A stretch of DNA of 64,000 bases from Brucella pseudogrignonensis (GCF_002252525.1 NZ_NNRM01000003.1:62001-126000), one strand, 5' to 3'. Numbered from the stretch's first letter, positions 9,904 through 22,751 are shown. Numbers and translations: made by a program. The notes: a model not told the origin generated them from the sequence alone.

Positions 9904-11349
9904 TTACATATTCAGCGCGCGGCCATATGCATCCAGTACGCTTTCCTTCATCGTTTCGGAAATCGTTGGATGCGGGAAGACCGAGTGCATCAGTTCTTCT
10001 TCAGTGGTTTCAAGGTTCATCGCAACGACGAAGCCCTGAATAAGTTCGGTCACTTCGGCACCAACAAGATGCGCGCCCAGCAGCTGTCCGGTCTTCTTGT
10101 CGAAGATCGTCTTGACCAGTCCCTGATCTTCACCAAGTGCAATCGCTTTACCGTTTGCTACAAATGGGAAACGACCGACACGAATGTCGAGGCCTTTTTC
10201 CTTTGCCTTGGCTTCAGTCAAACCAACCGATGCAACCTGTGGGTTACAATAGGTGCAGCCTGGGACCATATTGCGGTCAAGCGGATGAACATTTGGCAGA
10301 CCTGCAATCTTTTCAACGCAGATAACAGCTTCATGCTCAGCCTTGTGAGCCAGCATCGGCGGTCCAGCAACGTCACCAATCGCATAAATGCCGTCAACAT
10401 TGGTCTTGCAATAAGCGTCGATGGCAATGCAGCCACGATCAGTCTTAACGCCAAGTGCTTCAAGACCGATATTCTCGATATTGCCCTGAACGCCAACAGC
10501 CGAAATCATGCGATCAACGGTGAGTGTCTGAACCTTACCATCCTTGGTTTCGATATGAGCGGTCACATTGTTTGCGCCCTTCTCAACTTTGGAAACCTTG
10601 GCTTCGGTGATGATCTTGAGACCGCGTTTTTCGAGCTGCTTGCGTGCGAAAGCCGAAATTTCCGCATCTTCAACAGGCATGATCTGCGACATCAGTTCAA
10701 CGACGGTAACATCAACGCCCATGTCGTTATAGAACGAGGCAAACTCAATGCCGATTGCGCCCGAACCCATGACCAGCATGGTTTTCGGCAGTTCCTGCGG
10801 CACCATCGCTTCAAAGTAAGTCCAGATCAGCTTGCCATCTGGCTCAATGCCTGGAAGCGCACGCGGACGCGCACCTGTTGCAACGATGATGTGCTTAGCC
10901 TTGTAAGTGCCTTCGCCAAGCGTGTTCTTCGGCTGAGGTGCCTGTGGCAGCATCGGCGCCTTGGAAGTCTTGGAAACGACGATTTCACCCGGCTTGGAAA
11001 GCTTTGCTTCGCCCCAGATCACATCGATCTTGTTCTTCTTCATCAGGAAGCCGACGCCACCGTTCATGCGCTCGGCAATGCCGCGCGAACGGGAAACAAC
11101 AGCCTTGATATCGGCAGTGATTGAACCTTCAAGCTTCAGACCATAATTTTTGGCATGATCAGCGAGGTGCTTCACTTCAGCCGAACGCAGAAGCGCTTTG
11201 GTCGGGATACAACCCCAGTTGGAGCAGATGCCAGCGAGATGTTCGCGCTCTACAACAGCCGTCTTGAGCCCGAGCTGTGCTGCGCGGATCGCCGCAACAT
11301 AGCCTCCAGGACCGGATCCGATAACAATAACGTCGTAAGTGTCGGCCAT
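9904..11349 (-). CDS. lpdA: Dihydrolipoyl dehydrogenase (E3)
   Basis: 481-residue flavoprotein disulfide reductase that reoxidises dihydrolipoamide with NAD+. It shows the FAD-binding motif VIVIGSGPGGYVAAI at the N-terminus, the redox disulfide Cys42-Cys47 (GICSNWGCIPTK), the NAD-binding GSGAIGIEFASF around residue 185, the second FAD motif YAIGDVAGPPMLAHKA and the C-terminal active-site His-Glu in HPHPTISE. Its place after pdhC argues that it serves the pyruvate dehydrogenase complex, although E3 is often shared with the 2-oxoglutarate complex. Confidence 0.96.
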   Translation of the reverse strand: MADTYDVIVIGSGPGGYVAAIRAAQLGLKTAVVEREHLAGICSNWGCIPTKALLRSAEVKHLADHAKNYGLKLEGSITADIKAVVSRSRGIAERMNGGVGFLMKKNKIDVIWGEAKLSKPGEIVVSKTSKAPMLPQAPQPKNTLGEGTYKAKHIIVATGARPRALPGIEPDGKLIWTYFEAMVPQELPKTMLVMGSGAIGIEFASFYNDMGVDVTVVELMSQIMPVEDAEISAFARKQLEKRGLKIITEAKVSKVEKGANNVTAHIETKDGKVQTLTVDRMISAVGVQGNIENIGLEALGVKTDRGCIAIDAYCKTNVDGIYAIGDVAGPPMLAHKAEHEAVICVEKIAGLPNVHPLDRNMVPGCTYCNPQVASVGLTEAKAKEKGLDIRVGRFPFVANGKAIALGEDQGLVKTIFDKKTGQLLGAHLVGAEVTELIQGFVVAMNLETTEEELMHSVFPHPTISETMKESVLDAYGRALNM

Positions 11350-11366
11350 ATTGTTCCTGCCTTTGC

Positions 11367-11954
11367 TCAGTTCACATTCCGGGTAAGCAATACCCAGTCA
11401 TGAACTTTGTCCTGCCCGATACGCTTCACAGCTTCGAGCCGTTCCATTTCTTCAAATCCATAACCGCGATAAAGCGAAAGCGCTACGCTATTATGGCTTT
11501 CTGTTATCAGGCTGAGACTGGCGTTCCCGCTCAGTTTTGCCTGCTCGATTTCATTTGCAACGAGTGCGCGACCGATGCTCTTGCCACGAAATTTCTGATA
11601 AACGGCAACGCTGTCTATAAAACGGCTGCCGATCACCTTGCATTGAAGTGCAATAATTTGAGCCAGAACCTCGTTCTGTGGCTTTAGCTCATGCAAGCTT
11701 TCGTCCAGAGTAAAACCGATGGATAATCCAGCTGTAACGCCATCCCACTCGGCGATGGTCGTTCCTTGCCAGCCCTCCATGCCAGCTTCCTGCATCTGAC
11801 GTAAGCCCGCCTCCATCACGGTCTCAGCGTCGCAATCATGCATAACACTTTGCCACAACCAATGTGCGAAGCCATGAGAAGAGATATCGACCAAAATGGC
11901 TATCTCGGCAGCATCATGGCGTTCAGCCGGGCGAAGTTTAAGTAGTCCTGCCAT
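11367..11954 (-). CDS. GNAT-family N-acetyltransferase
   Basis: 195 residues. The start LKLRPAERHDAAEIAILVD and the acetyl-CoA loop region (SIGRALVANEIEQAKLSG) followed by NSVALSLYRGYGFEEMERLEAV are typical of GNAT acetyltransferases. Substrate unknown. It sits between pdhC and lpdA with 17 bases to lpdA, so it is probably cotranscribed with the complex. The ATG at 11954 has a GAGG ribosome site eight bases upstream and is preferred over a TTG two codons earlier. A perfect 12-base hairpin lies just upstream. Confidence 0.85.
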   Translation of the reverse strand: MAGLLKLRPAERHDAAEIAILVDISSHGFAHWLWQSVMHDCDAETVMEAGLRQMQEAGMEGWQGTTIAEWDGVTAGLSIGFTLDESLHELKPQNEVLAQIIALQCKVIGSRFIDSVAVYQKFRGKSIGRALVANEIEQAKLSGNASLSLITESHNSVALSLYRGYGFEEMERLEAVKRIGQDKVHDWVLLTRNVN

Positions 11955-11968
11955 TTTCAAAACCTCAA

Positions 11969-11993
11969 GCGCCGCATTCTGAGAATGCGGCGC
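11969..11993 (-). terminator. Perfect hairpin between pdhC and the GNAT gene
   Basis: A 25-base perfect palindrome with a one-base loop (GCGCCGCATTCT and its complement) starts just after the pdhC stop (12011) and ends 15 bases before the GNAT start. There is no long T-run after it on the minus strand. It may be an attenuator, RNA-processing or transcript-stabilising hairpin rather than a full terminator, lowering expression of downstream genes relative to pdhABC. Confidence 0.5.
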
Positions 11994-12010
11994 ATTTAAA
12001 GGCCATCCAA

Positions 12011-13351
12011 TCAGACCAGCATACCCATCGGGTTTTCGATGTGACGCTTGAAGGCCTGTGCAAGTTCAGCGGCCAGAGCACCATCGACGGCACGGTGATC
12101 GGTGGAAAGGGTCACGGACATAACCGTCGCAACCTTGATTTCACCGTTCTTGACCACTGCGCGCTGTTCGCCCGCACCGATTGCGAAGATCGTCGCATGT
12201 GGTGGGTTGATGATTGCTGCAAAGTCCTTCACGCCGAACATGCCGAGGTTGGACACAGAGGTCGAACCACCCTGATATTCATCAGGCTTGAGCTTGCGAT
12301 CACGCGCACGCTTGGCAAGATCCTTCATCTCGTTGGAGATGGCGGACAGCGTTTTGGATTCCGACTGACGCACGATTGGCGTAATCAGACCGCCAGGGAT
12401 CGACACAGCAACGCCGACATCCGCACGCTTGTGCTTAATCATGCCGCCTTCAGTCCAGGAGACATTGGCTTCAGGAATGTCACGCAGCGCAAGAGCAACA
12501 GCCTTGATCACCAGATCGTTGACAGAAAGCTTGTAGGCCGGAACCTCACCCTTCTCCGTCTTGGTCAGCGGTGCAGCCGAATTGATCTGCGAACGGAGAG
12601 CCAGAAGCGCATCGAGTTCGCAATCGATCGTCAGATAGAAATGCGGAACAGTCTGCTTCGATTCAACCAGGCGGCGTGCAATGGTCTTGCGCATACCGTC
12701 GTGAGGAACGATTTCGTATGTACCTTCCTCAAAGAGCTTGAGGATGGCATCATCCGACTGAGGCTTCGGAGCCGATGCAGCTGCCTGCGGTGCAGCGGAT
12801 GCTGCTTTCGCTCCGCCGGACTTAATTGCAGCTTCAACGTCACGCTGAACGACACGGCCATGAGGGCCAGTGCCTTTTACAGCGGAGACATCAACGCCTG
12901 CATCCTTGGCGATGCGACGAGCAAGCGGCGATGCGAAAACGCGGTCGCCCTTGTTCTCGGCACTCTTGGCTGCTGCCGGAGCAGCTGCTGGGGCTTCAGC
13001 CTTTGCAGGAGCCGCGGTTGCAACTTCCTTCTTTGGCTCTTCCTTAGCTGCTTCTGCCTTTGGTGCAGGAGCGGAATCGCCGCCTTTAGCTGCTTCTGCA
13101 ACATCCTCGCCGTCTTCGGCGAGGATTGCGATCAGCGCGTTAACCTTGACGCCTTCGGTTCCAGCAGGAACGACGAGCTTGGCAACAACACCTTCATCGA
13201 CAGCTTCGACTTCCATCGTCGCCTTGTCGGTTTCGATCTCAGCGATCACATCGCCGGACGTAACCTTGTCGCCTTCTTTGACCAGCCACTTGGAGAGATT
13301 GCCCTCTTCCATAGTTGGCGAAAGTGCTGGCATGGTGATTTTAATCGGCAT
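12011..13351 (-). CDS. pdhC: Pyruvate dehydrogenase E2, dihydrolipoyl acetyltransferase
   Basis: 446 residues. The N-terminal lipoyl domain (1-80) carries the lipoylation motif [15 protein letters not shown]. An Ala/Pro/Lys/Glu-rich flexible linker follows (about 85-135), then the peripheral subunit-binding domain (about 140-178, [20 protein letters not shown]). The catalytic acetyltransferase domain runs to the end, with active-site HRAVDG at 419-424. It transfers acetyl groups to CoA and forms the core that holds E1 and E3. It follows pdhB by 13 bases. The first 80 residues are strikingly like the lipoyl domain of pdhB. Confidence 0.97.
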   Translation of the reverse strand: MPIKITMPALSPTMEEGNLSKWLVKEGDKVTSGDVIAEIETDKATMEVEAVDEGVVAKLVVPAGTEGVKVNALIAILAEDGEDVAEAAKGGDSAPAPKAEAAKEEPKKEVATAAPAKAEAPAAAPAAAKSAENKGDRVFASPLARRIAKDAGVDVSAVKGTGPHGRVVQRDVEAAIKSGGAKAASAAPQAAASAPKPQSDDAILKLFEEGTYEIVPHDGMRKTIARRLVESKQTVPHFYLTIDCELDALLALRSQINSAAPLTKTEKGEVPAYKLSVNDLVIKAVALALRDIPEANVSWTEGGMIKHKRADVGVAVSIPGGLITPIVRQSESKTLSAISNEMKDLAKRARDRKLKPDEYQGGSTSVSNLGMFGVKDFAAIINPPHATIFAIGAGEQRAVVKNGEIKVATVMSVTLSTDHRAVDGALAAELAQAFKRHIENPMGMLV

Positions 13352-13364
13352 GTCCAGTACCTCC

Positions 13365-14753
13365 TCAGGCGGTGTAGGTCACGGCTTTCACCGCTTCCAC
13401 CACTTCTGCAACAGTTGGCAGAGCCAGCTTTTCGAGATTTGCCGCATAGGGCATCGGAACGTCCTTGCCAGCGATCGTCAGGATTGGCGCATCGAGATAG
13501 TCGAAAGCCTGCTGCATGACGCGGGTGGCAATTTCAGTACCAACGGAAGACTGTGGGTAGCCTTCTTCAACGGTAACGAGACGACCGGTCTTCTTTACCG
13601 ATTCAACGACCGTTGGAATATCCATTGGGCGGATGGTGCGCAGATCGATGATTTCGACATCGATGCCCTGTGCAGCCAGCTCTTCAGCAGCCTTGACCGC
13701 ATAGGTCATGCCGATACCGAACGAAACGATGGTCGCGTCCTTGCCCTGCTTGTGAATGCGGGCCTTGCCGATTGGCAGAACGAAATCGTCAAGCTTCGGC
13801 ACATCGAAATGATGACCGTAGAGAATTTCGTTTTCAAGGAAGATGACCGGATTTGGATCGCGGATAGCAGCCTTGAGAAGACCCTTCGCATCAGCAGCCG
13901 AGTAAGGCATGACGACCTTCAGGCCCGGGATCTGGCTGTACCATGCTGCATAGCACTGGGAGTGCTGGGCGGCAACGCGGGCAGCAGCGCCCGAAGGACC
14001 GCGGAACACCATCGGTGCGCCCATCTGGCCACCCGACATATAAAGCGTCTTCGCAGCCGAATTGATGATCTGGTCAATCGCCTGCATGGCGAAGTTGAAC
14101 GTCATGAATTCGACAATTGGCTTCAAGCCAGCCATTGCTGCACCAACGCCAACGCCGGCAAAACCATGCTCGGTGATCGGGGTATCGACAACGCGGCGTG
14201 CGCCGAATTCGTCGAGAAGGCCCTGTGTGATCTTGTAGGCGCCCTGATACTCGGCAACTTCTTCACCCATGATGAAGACGTTCTCGTCGCGGCGCATTTC
14301 TTCAGCCATGGCGTCGCGCAGTGCTTCACGCACAGTCATCGAAACCATTTCTGTACCGGCTGGAATGTCCGGATCGGAAGCAACTTCAACTTTTGGAGCA
14401 GCGGGCACGCTATCAGCCTTCTTTTCCTCAGTCTTTGGTGCTTCTTTTGCTTCTTCTTTCGGTGCTTCAGCTTTTGCAGCAGGAGCAGAACCGATGTCGG
14501 AGGCGCTTTCGCCATCGCCGAGCAGAACAGCAATTGGCGTGTTGACCTTCACGCCTTCGGTTCCTTCTGCGATGAGAATTTTACCGACGGTGCCTTCGTC
14601 AACAGCTTCGACTTCCATCGTCGCCTTATCGGTTTCGATTTCGGCGATCACGTCACCGGATGTGACCTTGTCGCCTTCTTTTTTCAGCCACTTGGACAGT
14701 TTGCCTTCTTCCATAGTCGGGGAAAGGGCAGGCATGAGAATTTCTACGGGCAT
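13365..14753 (-). CDS. pdhB: Pyruvate dehydrogenase E1 component, beta subunit with lipoyl domain
   Basis: 462 residues, about 130 longer than ordinary E1-beta, because residues 1-80 form a complete lipoyl domain with [15 protein letters not shown]. An acidic/Ala-rich linker (about 85-130) leads into the transketolase-like E1-beta domain, with [24 protein letters not shown] and the C-terminal transketolase fold ([20 protein letters not shown]). With PdhA it decarboxylates pyruvate on thiamine diphosphate. Lipoylated E1-beta is known in alphaproteobacteria. It lies between pdhA (18 bases) and pdhC (13 bases) in one transcription unit. Confidence 0.97.
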   Translation of the reverse strand: MPVEILMPALSPTMEEGKLSKWLKKEGDKVTSGDVIAEIETDKATMEVEAVDEGTVGKILIAEGTEGVKVNTPIAVLLGDGESASDIGSAPAAKAEAPKEEAKEAPKTEEKKADSVPAAPKVEVASDPDIPAGTEMVSMTVREALRDAMAEEMRRDENVFIMGEEVAEYQGAYKITQGLLDEFGARRVVDTPITEHGFAGVGVGAAMAGLKPIVEFMTFNFAMQAIDQIINSAAKTLYMSGGQMGAPMVFRGPSGAAARVAAQHSQCYAAWYSQIPGLKVVMPYSAADAKGLLKAAIRDPNPVIFLENEILYGHHFDVPKLDDFVLPIGKARIHKQGKDATIVSFGIGMTYAVKAAEELAAQGIDVEIIDLRTIRPMDIPTVVESVKKTGRLVTVEEGYPQSSVGTEIATRVMQQAFDYLDAPILTIAGKDVPMPYAANLEKLALPTVAEVVEAVKAVTYTA

Positions 14754-14771
14754 GACAATACCTTTCCTGAA

Positions 14772-15812
14772 TTAGAGCAGAATATCCGTGTAGAGCTCGG
14801 AAACATCCGGCTCTGGATCGTTTTGAGCGAAATCGGCCGAATCAGCGACGATGTCGCGGACTTCCTTGTCGATTTCCTTCAGCTCTTCTTCAGTGGCCCA
14901 GTTATTTTCAATCAGGCGCTGTTTGACCTGTTCAATCGGATCGTGCTCGGAGCGCATCTTCTGCACTTCGTCCTTCGAGCGATACTTCGCAGGATCGGAC
15001 ATCGAGTGACCGCGATAACGATAGGTTTCCATTTCGAGAATCAATGGACCCTTGCCAGCACGCGCCCATTCAGCAGCGGCTTCAGCAGCAGCTGCAACGG
15101 CGCGAACGTCCATGCCGTCAACCTTGATGCCCGGAACGTTGAACGAAACGCCGCGCTTGGAGAAATCTGTTTCAGCGGAAGAACGCGAAACCGACGTGCC
15201 CATTGCATAGCGGTTGTTTTCGATCACGTAGATCACCGGAAGCTTCCACAGCGATGCCATGTTGAAAGCTTCATAGACCTGACCCTGATTGGCTGCGCCA
15301 TCACCGAAATAAGTGACGGAGATATTGTCATTGCCGCGATACTTGTTCGCAAAGGCAAGACCAGTGCCAAGAGGAACCTGAGCGCCGACGATACCATGAC
15401 CGCCGTAAAAGCCCTTTTCCTTCGAGAACATGTGCATGGAGCCGCCCTTGCCCTTGGAGTAACCTCCACGGCGGCCGGTAAGCTCGGCCATAACGCCACG
15501 CGCTTCCATGCCGGTTGCCAGCATGTGACCATGGTCACGATAGGAAGTGATGATCTGATCACCTTCCTTGAGCGCACTCTGCATACCAACGACGACAGCT
15601 TCCTGACCGATATAAAGGTGACAGAAGCCACCGATAAAGCCCATACCATAAAGCTGTCCGGCCTTTTCTTCGAAACGGCGGATCAACAGCATTTCACGGT
15701 AAGCGTTCAGTTCCTGCTCTTTAGTGAAATCAGCTGGCGCTGGAGTCTTGGGAACATTCCCAAAAGACGCCTGCGATTTTCCAGCCGACGCCTTATTAGC
15801 CTTCGGTGCCAT
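14772..15812 (-). CDS. pdhA: Pyruvate dehydrogenase E1 component, alpha subunit
   Basis: 346-residue thiamine-diphosphate enzyme. It has the GDG-Asn cofactor motif (YFGDGAANQGQVYEAFNMAS then VIENN), the preceding HGIVGAQVPLGTGLAFA, and the phosphorylation-loop-like YRYRGHSMSDPAKYRSKDE. The open frame extends to 15893, but the extra 27 residues are encoded by a palindromic intergenic repeat. The ATG at 15812 has a GGGAGCGAG ribosome site and starts MAPKANKA, so I choose it. First gene of the pdhABC group. Confidence 0.96.
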   Translation of the reverse strand: MAPKANKASAGKSQASFGNVPKTPAPADFTKEQELNAYREMLLIRRFEEKAGQLYGMGFIGGFCHLYIGQEAVVVGMQSALKEGDQIITSYRDHGHMLATGMEARGVMAELTGRRGGYSKGKGGSMHMFSKEKGFYGGHGIVGAQVPLGTGLAFANKYRGNDNISVTYFGDGAANQGQVYEAFNMASLWKLPVIYVIENNRYAMGTSVSRSSAETDFSKRGVSFNVPGIKVDGMDVRAVAAAAEAAAEWARAGKGPLILEMETYRYRGHSMSDPAKYRSKDEVQKMRSEHDPIEQVKQRLIENNWATEEELKEIDKEVRDIVADSADFAQNDPEPDVSELYTDILL

Positions 15813-15826
15813 ATCTCGCTCCCTAC

Positions 15827-15870
15827 AGCATGCACCCAAAATCGGAATCGATTTTGAAAGCAACATGCGT
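15827..15870. repeat. Palindromic intergenic repeat upstream of pdhA
   Basis: Imperfect palindrome with outer arms GCATG/CATGC (15828-15832, 15864-15868) and inner arms AAAATCG/CGATTTT (15838-15844, 15849-15855). Its layout resembles the small mosaic repeats scattered between genes in rhizobia and brucellae. It lies 15 bases upstream of the pdhA start, so it would be part of the pdhA leader. Confidence 0.55.
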
Positions 15871-16031
15871 CGATTCAAATTATCAGAGCACATTCACGCA
15901 CACGAAGGACGCGCGGCGCTCTACGATTGTCGTTCTATTGTGACGTTATACGGGCAATTTACAAGATACAATATGCGCGTAGAGCATAGCTGCTATGCCG
16001 CCAAGCCCTTAAAAACATATCACAAAAAGAC

Positions 16032-16054
16032 AATTAACCGGGATTTGGTTAATT
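16032..16054 (-). terminator. Possible terminator of ftsB
   Basis: Eight-base inverted repeat AATTAACC/GGTTAATT with a seven-base loop, containing the ftsB stop codon, followed on the minus strand by TGTCTTTTTG. AT-rich and therefore weak, but placed where ftsB transcription should end before pdhA. Confidence 0.4.
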
Positions 16055-16378
16055 CGATCGATCCTCCCGAGAAACGATAATTGTCATTTCATCGGGATGA
16101 GAGAGATTAAGCGCTCTGCGGGCCTGCTCGTCAAGCATGTCCTTTTCAATCGAACCATCACGTAAAAGCGTGACTCGCTTTTCAAGTGCTGCTCTGTCGG
16201 CAGTCACCTTATCGAGCTGCTGCGTCAGCAAGCTCTTCTGTTCTTCAAGCTGGATGCGGGAATAAAGACCGAATTCGCCATGATAGGCGTGAAAGCCGAA
16301 ATAGCTAAGAAACGCAGCCGTCAGAATAGGCAGCACAAAACGGCCGCGGATAGATTTACGTTTCTGCTTGGTCCACAT
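16049..16378 (-). CDS. ftsB: FtsB/DivIC-type septum formation initiator
   Basis: 109 residues. A short basic cytoplasmic start (MWTKQKRKSIRGR) precedes one membrane helix (about 14-31). A coiled-coil follows (EEQKSLLTQQLDKVTADRAALEKRV), then the family ending with LDEQARRALNLSHPDEMTII. FtsB links the FtsQ and FtsL division proteins at the septum. ATG at 16378 has a GGAAG ribosome site; an upstream in-frame start at 16399 is less typical. In alphaproteobacteria this gene is commonly found near eno and pdhA, as here. Confidence 0.85.
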   Translation of the reverse strand: MWTKQKRKSIRGRFVLPILTAAFLSYFGFHAYHGEFGLYSRIQLEEQKSLLTQQLDKVTADRAALEKRVTLLRDGSIEKDMLDEQARRALNLSHPDEMTIIVSREDRSN

Positions 16379-16426
16379 TTCGACTTCCTTCCCGGACATT
16401 CAGAGCGGCTTTGATTCTGAATTAAA

Positions 16427-16470
16427 GCGCACCCCGAAAAACGGGAACCAGTCTTCGGAACAAGTTGCGC
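16427..16470. repeat. Palindromic intergenic repeat of the CCGAAAA type
   Basis: Outer arms GCGCA/TGCGC (16427-16431, 16466-16470) with inner CCGAAAA and TCTTCGG blocks (16434-16440, 16452-16458). It has the same plan as the repeat at 63782-63831, suggesting both belong to one dispersed family. Confidence 0.55.
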
Positions 16471-16648
16471 ATTAATAAAGATAGTCAGAGTGCCGATCCG
16501 TTAGAATCAGATCGCACGCGTTCTGACCACGTCAATCCGATTTCCACCATGAAGCATTATTTTGCTTAACAGAGCTTTACCGCAGAGTGATGACAGGGCA
16601 ATTCCGGCGTAGAATTTTTACGACATATGACTCTCGCCTGAATCAGAA

Positions 16649-16668
16649 ATGGCGGCCGAAGCCGCCAT
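16649..16668 (-). terminator. Hairpin after the DUF1428 gene
   Basis: Perfect eight-base stem ATGGCGGC/GCCGCCAT with a four-base loop, 24 bases beyond the stop of the DUF1428 gene on the minus strand. The following bases (TTCTGATT) are only moderately T-rich. Confidence 0.5.
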
Positions 16669-16691
16669 CTCATCAACGAATCCTGTGCAAA

Positions 16692-17045
16692 TCACACATC
16701 AAGAATGGTTGAGAAGCCCCCCATGATCATGCGCTTGCCATCAAATGGCATGGTATCGCCCATGTCCTTCATGCGCGGATCGCTCATCATTTTTTCATTG
16801 GCAGCATCGCGCGTGGCTTTGTCCGGATATTCGAACCACGAGAAGACAACCTCTTCGTCGTCCTTGGCCTGTACCGCACGGCGGAAATCGGTAACTTTGC
16901 CATCAGGCACATCGTCGCCCCAGGCTTCCACCATCCGCGTCACACCGAATTCCTTGAACAAGGCCGAAGCCTTGGCTGCGTGTTTCTGGTAGGTTTCCTT
17001 GTTCGCCTTAGGAACTGCGACGACAAATCCTTCTATGTAAGCCAT
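16692..17045 (-). CDS. DUF1428 family protein
   Basis: 117 residues of the YbaA/DUF1428 type, a dimeric alpha-beta barrel fold of unknown function. Recognisable are the N-terminus MAYIEGFVVAVPKANKETY, the block EAWGDDVPDGK and the C-terminal MPFDGKRMIMGGF. The ATG at 17045 follows GGGAGAG and is better than the longer frame to 17072. It has its own hairpin downstream and appears monocistronic. No catalytic residue can be assigned. Confidence 0.85.
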   Translation of the reverse strand: MAYIEGFVVAVPKANKETYQKHAAKASALFKEFGVTRMVEAWGDDVPDGKVTDFRRAVQAKDDEEVVFSWFEYPDKATRDAANEKMMSDPRMKDMGDTMPFDGKRMIMGGFSTILDV

Positions 17046-17273
17046 TTCTCTCTCCCATTTTGGCCCACCCATTTTTGATTAGATGCGTCTGCCCTCGGTC
17101 AGCATTCCCTAGAAATAGGACACCGAATGAAACTGGCAACCGCACTTATATTGATATCAATGTAATTTGTTTTGTCAAATCGACTATAACGGCTGCAAAG
17201 GCCATAAGAGGAATGGAAGACAGCTATAAGATAAGGCTCTGCCTGATTTAGTTCGAATGGTTTGTGAGAAAGC

Positions 17274-17855
17274 TCAGCGCTGTGAAAGCACCGAATGCCA
17301 CAAAGTCGGCTTCTGATCGTAGCCACCGCCCTGCCAACTCTCCAGTGACACAACATTCCAAGCTGCATTGTCGTTCCAGATGCGGGCGATCTCTTCAGCA
17401 CTCATATAATTATAGTAACGTCCCAATGCGTCATGGCCCTCACCGGGGCCGTCTTTGAAACTGGCCCACAGCCAACCGCCGGGTTTTAATGCACGATGCA
17501 TATGTTTCACGATATTTGGTAAATCGGCACGCTTTGCATGAAGAAGCGACGCCGAAGCATAAATGCCATCGTAGCGGTCAACTGCATCAAGCTCGTGAAA
17601 AAGCAGCTGCCTAACAGGACGCTGCAACAGCGCCGAGGCTTCCTGAGCAAGTTCGGGTGAACCGTCGGTCGGATCGACATCGAAGCCACGCGAAAGCATT
17701 GCCTTCGCATCCTGCCCGCTTCCCGTACCAAGTTCGAGAATGCGCCCAGTTGGACGAACTTGCTTGAGAAAGCTATCGAGTTTGCGATTAATGCTGGAAC
17801 TCGCAGCATAAGTCGCGGCGTTATTGGCGTAAAAACCCAGCGTATCGTTCGACAT
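17274..17855 (-). CDS. Class I SAM-dependent methyltransferase
   Basis: 193 residues with a seven-strand Rossmann methyltransferase pattern. Motif I is ILELGTGSGQDAKAMLSRGF; DGIYASASLLHAKRADLPNIV and ALKPGGWLWASFKDG correspond to motifs IV-VI. Similar proteins are annotated as tellurite-resistance or generic small-molecule methyltransferases; the substrate here cannot be told. The ATG at 17855 has GGGGAGC upstream. It lies downstream of eno but beyond the eno terminator, so it is probably separately transcribed. Confidence 0.8.
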   Translation of the reverse strand: MSNDTLGFYANNAATYAASSSINRKLDSFLKQVRPTGRILELGTGSGQDAKAMLSRGFDVDPTDGSPELAQEASALLQRPVRQLLFHELDAVDRYDGIYASASLLHAKRADLPNIVKHMHRALKPGGWLWASFKDGPGEGHDALGRYYNYMSAEEIARIWNDNAAWNVVSLESWQGGGYDQKPTLWHSVLSQR

Positions 17856-17919
17856 GACTTTGCTCCCCGTTTGTAATCTTAGAGAACAAGCAAATGTGTC
17901 TGCACGAAGACACAAAGAA

Positions 17920-17945
17920 AAAGGCGAGCCGAAGCCCGCCTTTTA
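17920..17945 (-). terminator. Terminator of eno
   Basis: On the minus strand, AGGCGGGC-TTCG-GCTCGCCT forms a stem with a stable TTCG loop followed by TTTTTC, about 20 bases after the eno stop. This is a good intrinsic terminator. Confidence 0.75.
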
Positions 17946-17966
17946 AATTCAAATATCAGTTCGATC

Positions 17967-19316
<1,350 letters not shown>

Positions 19317-19332
19317 TCATTACAGAAATAAA

Positions 19333-19355
19333 AGGCGGAGGAACATCCCCCGCCT
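19333..19355 (-). terminator. Terminator of kdsA
   Basis: On the minus strand, AGGCGGGGGATGTTCCTCCGCCT forms a hairpin followed by TTTATTTC, about 20 bases after the kdsA stop. It separates kdsA from eno. Confidence 0.65.
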
Positions 19356-19374
19356 GTGAATTTCTAATGAAATT

Positions 19375-20204
<830 letters not shown>

Positions 20205-20208
<4 letters not shown>

Positions 20209-21107
20209 GACTGTGAACCTTCAAATACAAACAATGTCCCCTGACCTGCGGCAGGATGGACGAGAACACGACCATCGCTCTTTGTAAAAGCGATTCCGTT
20301 ACGAGTGAGGAGTTGCTCAACGGCATAAAGCGAAGCAACCGAGAAAACCAGTCCTGATAGCCGCAAGCCACGACCATGCAGTTCCGGCGACCAGCCGAAA
20401 CAGCTATTAAACTGTGTCGGCGTCATGACCTCTATATTGGAATTTTTAACCGTGATTGCCAGGGAGCCATCTTCACGTCTCCGAGCAGCTGCATGAAATA
20501 CGCCCTGCAAGAGATCGGAGAAGTCTTCCGGTTGCTCTTCGCACAGCAATATCTCGCGTAAGCCTGATACGCCATTTTCATGTGTGATCAGGTGCGAACG
20601 GTCAGTCTTGGGGTATGCCAAACGCTGACAGGTGAAGAAGAATGCGTCCGGCGCGCGCAAGTCCGCTGCAAAAGCCAGCCGGAAGCTGCCTTTCTCACGT
20701 TTTCCCTCAGACGAGATGAAGCTGCGCGAAAACTCGACCATGCGACCGCCGGAAATACCGCGCCGCTTGAATTCCGCATGATCGCCACGCGAATCGTCGG
20801 TCTTGAAGGCTATGCCGGAAAAACCATCATCACCGTTTCGAAAACGGTAAGATAAGTCACGCTGGATAAAGCTGTTGTTTCGCTGTGCGGCGGCTTCATA
20901 AAGCGGCGAACGGTCTACAGCCAACATTTCGAGATAAGTATCGTCTGCAAAGAAACTGCAGACATTAGCGGTGCCGAACGGATGTTGTGCGTCCGGCGCC
21001 ACTGTAAATCCCAGAAGGGAAAGTCTCCTGCGCGCCTCACTCAGTTGAGAAACTGGAAGCACCAGATGGTCAACTGAACGAGCTTTGCGCGCAAGATCAT
21101 TTGTCAT
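20205..21107 (-). CDS. VOC (glyoxalase-fold) family protein
   Basis: 300 residues. Starts with [38 protein letters not shown], the typical opening of glyoxalase-like domains, and contains [13 protein letters not shown] and a second half-module near [27 protein letters not shown]. This fits the Glyoxalase_3 type. The substrate is unknown. It begins three bases after the pyrG stop and overlaps kdsA by four, so it is tightly placed between CTP synthesis and Kdo synthesis, two inputs to CMP-Kdo; whether that is functional or historical is open. Confidence 0.82.
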
Positions 21108-21110
21108 GCA

Positions 21111-22751
<1,641 letters not shown>

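Larger units (their letters stand above)
16379..16691. other. Intergenic region between ftsB and the DUF1428 gene
   Basis: About 310 bases without a convincing gene. It should hold the ftsB promoter (minus strand), one palindromic repeat (16427-16470) and a hairpin after the DUF1428 gene (16649-16668). I recognise no RNA gene in it. Confidence 0.6.

Noticed and set aside
12870-15857. A 995-codon open frame on the plus strand opposite pdhA, pdhB and part of pdhC
   Set aside because: It is fully antisense to strongly conserved PDH genes, has Cys/Phe/His/Arg-rich composition and no recognisable domain. Codon bias of the real genes creates it.
15813-15893. Extended N-terminus of PdhA
   Set aside because: The extra 27 codons overlap a palindromic intergenic repeat, and ATG 15812 has a good ribosome site and the usual start.
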